Assembly (NCBI GenBank): GCA_014762755.1
Contig: JABURI010000264.1
Span: 1 to 37,736, forward strand
DNA from: Marinobacter sp.
GTDB taxonomy: Bacteria > Pseudomonadota > Gammaproteobacteria > Pseudomonadales > Oleiphilaceae
Reading direction: 5' to 3'
Length of the DNA stretch: 37,736 nucleotides
The notes beneath the pieces were generated by a model. That model saw only the letters and a list, made by a program, of their open reading frames with translations, was not told the DNA's origin and ran no database searches. Position 1 is the first letter of the stretch. Every line of letters starts with the position of its first letter. Both the position numbers and the translations under genes were made by a program. Of this stretch, positions 33,701 through 37,736 are shown in pieces.

Positions 33701-33738
33701 GAAAAAGCCCCCACTTGAATTGCACAAAAGTGGGGGCT
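33701..33738 (-). terminator. Rho-independent terminator after glmS
   Basis: AGCCCCCACTT at 33706-33716 pairs with AAGTGGGGGCT at 33728-33738, followed in the minus direction by TTTTTC. It ends the glmU-glmS transcription unit 48 bp past the glmS stop. Confidence 0.88.
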
Positions 33739-33785
33739 CATTCGATTGGGCTCTGATGGACTGGAAGAGTCGCTCCAGACTGTGG

Positions 33786-35618
<1,833 letters not shown>

Positions 35619-35625
35619 GCTGTTG

Positions 35626-37014
35626 TCACCTGTTCGCTGATCGTTCGTTTATGCTTTTTTTCGGCTTTTCCCAACCGGAGATATTGCGCTGGCGTCCACG
35701 GGCCACGGCCAGTTCGCTATCGGCCACATCCCGGGTAATGGTAGAGCCGGCACCGATGGTCGCCTCTGGCGCAATGGTAACCGGAGCGACCAGGGAGGTG
35801 TTGGATCCCACAAAGACACCGTCACCGATCACCGTCCGGTATTTGTTCACCCCATCATAATTGCAGGTGATGGTACCTGCACCCACATTCACATTACGAC
35901 CCAGGGAGGCATCCCCGACGTAACTCAGGTGGTTGATCTTGCTGCCCTCACCCACGACGGCTTTCTTGGTCTCGACGAAGTTACCCACCTTGGTGTTGGC
36001 GGCCAGCTCGGTACCGGGACGCAGGCGGGCGAACGGGCCAATCTGGGCATTGGCACCCACCACAGCGCCTTCAATCACACTGTTGGCCTTGATTTCGGCA
36101 CCGTCAGCAATGGTGGCATCCTTGATCACACAGTTCGGACCGATCACCACGTTGCTTCCCAGGCTCACCTTGCCCTCGAACACCGTGTTCACATCGATCC
36201 AGAGGTCATTGCCGATGGTCAGCTCACCACGGACATCGACCCGGGCGGGATCGGCGAGGCTGGCCCCCTCGGTCATCAGGCGCTCGGCCTGCTGACGCTG
36301 GTACCAGCGCTCCAGTTCGGCCAATTGGACCCGGTTGTTCACACCCTGGACCTCGAACGGGTTGAGGGGCTGGGAAACCGTTACCCCGAGCCCGTGATCC
36401 ACCGCCATGGCGATGATATCGGTCAGGTAATATTCACCCTGGGCGTTGCTGTTGGACAGGGTTGGCAACCAGCTTTTCAGATGCTTCGCACAGACCGCCA
36501 GAATGCCGGTATTGACCTCGTGGATCGCCTGCTGTTCGGCCGTGGCATCCTTCTGCTCCACGATAGCCTGGACCTCGCCCTGGTGGTTGCGCACGATGCG
36601 TCCGTAACCATGGGGGTTTTCCATATCCACCGTCAGCAGCGCCAGGTTGCGCTCGTCCAGTTCGCTGACCATCGCCTCCAGGGTTTCCCGTCGGGTCAGT
36701 GGAACGTCGCCGTAGAGAATCAATACCCGGGCGTCGTCCGGCAGGTCCGGCAGGGCCTGGGCCACAGCATGGCCGGTACCCAGTTGTTCGGTCTGGAGTA
36801 CCCAGTTCACTGCCTCGTCATCGAGGGAAGCGCGCACCTGGTCTGCACCATGACCGATCACCGTGTGAATTCTCTCCGCCCCCAACTGCTTCGCGGTATC
36901 CACCACGTGATGCAGCATGGCCTTGCCGGCCACCGGATGGAGAACCTTGGGCAGTGCGGACTTCATTCTGGAGCCCTGGCCGGCGGCCAGGATCACAACG
37001 TGTAACGGGCTCAT
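35626..37014 (-). CDS. glmU: Bifunctional GlcNAc-1-P uridyltransferase / glucosamine-1-P acetyltransferase
   Basis: A 462-residue GlmU. The N-terminal uridyltransferase has the nucleotide-binding motif [15 protein letters not shown] at residues 9-23, with LYGDVPL later. The C-terminal half is a left-handed beta-helix of hexapeptide repeats ending in the acetyltransferase site ([22 protein letters not shown] sequence near [12 protein letters not shown]). It supplies UDP-GlcNAc for peptidoglycan and lipopolysaccharide. The order atpC, glmU, glmS is typical of gammaproteobacteria. Confidence 0.98.
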   Translation of the reverse strand: MSPLHVVILAAGQGSRMKSALPKVLHPVAGKAMLHHVVDTAKQLGAERIHTVIGHGADQVRASLDDEAVNWVLQTEQLGTGHAVAQALPDLPDDARVLILYGDVPLTRRETLEAMVSELDERNLALLTVDMENPHGYGRIVRNHQGEVQAIVEQKDATAEQQAIHEVNTGILAVCAKHLKSWLPTLSNSNAQGEYYLTDIIAMAVDHGLGVTVSQPLNPFEVQGVNNRVQLAELERWYQRQQAERLMTEGASLADPARVDVRGELTIGNDLWIDVNTVFEGKVSLGSNVVIGPNCVIKDATIADGAEIKANSVIEGAVVGANAQIGPFARLRPGTELAANTKVGNFVETKKAVVGEGSKINHLSYVGDASLGRNVNVGAGTITCNYDGVNKYRTVIGDGVFVGSNTSLVAPVTIAPEATIGAGSTITRDVADSELAVARGRQRNISGWEKPKKSINERSANR

Positions 37015-37051
37015 GGAAAACTCAGGCTCCCGGGATGTTTGTTTGAATCAA

Positions 37052-37126
37052 TAAAAAAGCCGCAACCATCGGGGCCGGATCGCCAACGCAGGGCGCTGGT
37101 ATTCCAGCCGCTCAGGATGCGGCTTT
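37052..37126 (-). terminator. Terminator of the ATP synthase operon, with a branched interior
   Basis: AAAGCCGCA at 37056-37064 pairs with TGCGGCTTT at 37118-37126, and the minus-strand continuation is TTTTTTA. The 53-nt interior contains a further hairpin (GCTGG with CCAGC). The size is unusual for a terminator but the outer stem and T-run are clear. Confidence 0.7.
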
Positions 37127-37155
37127 GGTGTTCGGCAAACCCGAAACGAAAACGC

Positions 37156-37578
37156 TTAGCGCATTTTGTTACGCAGCTGCTGAATGGTGCGAAGCTGTGC
37201 GACAGCCTCGGCCAGTTCCGCAGCGGCACGGGAATACTCGAATTCACCGGTCTTGTCGGCAAGTGCCTTCTCAGCCTCTTTCTGGGCTTCAAGCGCAGCA
37301 GCTTCGTCCACATCCTTTGCACGAACGGCTGTGTCTGCCAGCAAAGTCACCAGATTGGGCTGGACCTCCAGATATCCGCCGGACACGTAAAGAATCTCTT
37401 CTTCACCTCCCTGCTTGATGATCCGAATGGGACCAGGCTTCAGCTGGGTCAGCAGCGGAGCGTGACCCGGGGCAATACCCAGGTCACCTTCAGAGCCCGC
37501 TGCGATCAGCATCTCTACCAATCCGGAATAGATCTTTGTTTCGGCACTTACCACGTCACAATGCACGGTCATACCCAT
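37156..37578 (-). CDS. atpC: ATP synthase F1 epsilon subunit
   Basis: A 140-residue epsilon subunit of normal length. It starts [19 protein letters not shown], like other gammaproteobacterial AtpC proteins, and has the beta-sandwich segment [17 protein letters not shown], with a C-terminal helical hairpin. It couples the central stalk to the c-ring and modulates ATPase activity. The first of two nearby ATGs fits the family N-terminus. It lies 48 bp after atpD. Confidence 0.97.
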   Translation of the reverse strand: MGMTVHCDVVSAETKIYSGLVEMLIAAGSEGDLGIAPGHAPLLTQLKPGPIRIIKQGGEEEILYVSGGYLEVQPNLVTLLADTAVRAKDVDEAAALEAQKEAEKALADKTGEFEYSRAAAELAEAVAQLRTIQQLRNKMR

Positions 37579-37626
37579 GTCAGTTGCCTCTTTGATCGAT
37601 CCGGAAATTCGGGCTTGGGCTTCAGT

Positions 37627-37736
37627 TTACTCGCCCTTGCTCTTCATTTCCTTCGCTTTCTCGACCGCTTCCTCGATGGTACCGACCATGTAGAACGCCT
37701 GCTCAGGCATGTCGTCATAGTCGCCGTTGAGGATGC
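37627..37736 (-). CDS. atpD: ATP synthase F1 beta subunit, C-terminal fragment (runs off the window)
   Basis: The last 36 codons are visible, reading [18 protein letters not shown], then [17 protein letters not shown] and a TAA stop (37627-37629). This is the characteristic C-terminus of AtpD; the rest lies beyond the right edge. Confidence 0.93.
   Translation of the reverse strand, partial: ILNGDYDDMPEQAFYMVGTIEEAVEKAKEMKSKGE

Larger units (their letters stand above)
33480..33785. other. Intergenic region between the TRAP operon and glmS
   Basis: This 306-bp gap contains the TRAP operon leader and promoter region, shared element C at 33608-33636, and the glmS terminator at 33701-33738. I see no credible gene. 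Confidence 0.6.

Overview
The window looks like chromosomal DNA from a GC-rich marine gammaproteobacterium, most likely Marinobacter or a close relative. The right edge carries the order atpD-atpC-glmU-glmS on the minus strand, which is common in gammaproteobacteria. The rest is almost entirely catabolic: two TRAP transporters, one polar-amino-acid ABC transporter, and several sugar-acid, amino-acid and alicyclic-acid modules. I saw no tRNA, rRNA, insertion sequence, integrase, phage gene or CRISPR array. Genus assignment is inference from gene order and composition.

Layout. (1) 1-5027, plus strand: a cyclohexanecarboxylate degradation operon (CoA ligase, BadH-type dehydrogenase, BadI-type ring-cleaving hydrolase, AliB-type acyl-CoA dehydrogenase, MarR regulator), ended by a strong terminator at 5073-5111. 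(2) 5110-14244, minus strand: ten tightly packed genes for 5-oxoproline metabolism. In transcription order they are a DUF1445/YcsI-type hydro-lyase, TRAP SBP-small-large subunits, a DUF2848 protein, an amidase, an internally duplicated membrane protein, and PxpA-PxpB-PxpC. A LysR regulator lies just upstream (14360-15244). (3) 15324-20057, minus strand: a tandem glycine riboswitch, a DadA-type D-amino-acid dehydrogenase, then a polar amino-acid ABC transporter. (4) 20263-26320, minus strand: hydroxypyruvate reductase, 3-oxo-tetronate kinase, class II decarboxylase, glycerate kinase and a full-length transketolase. (5) 26745-33479: a split transketolase plus SDR, a divergent GcvA-like LysR regulator, and a second TRAP transporter. 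(6) 33786-37736, minus strand: GlmS, GlmU, AtpC and the C-terminus of AtpD.

How the parts work together. Blocks 4 and 5 appear to be one regulon. A 29-bp element with three TTAA-like boxes in identical, gapless spacing occurs upstream of the hydroxypyruvate reductase operon (26585-26613), in the split-transketolase/LysR divergent promoter (29535-29563), and upstream of the second TRAP operon (33608-33636). The likely product is a system for importing and degrading a polyhydroxylated acid or sugar through transketolase, tetronate-phosphate and glycerate chemistry. Its split transketolase lacks two histidines normally found in transketolase active sites. Block 2 couples uptake, hydro-lyase, hydrolase and ATP-dependent 5-oxoprolinase steps, with nearly every gene translationally overlapping the next.
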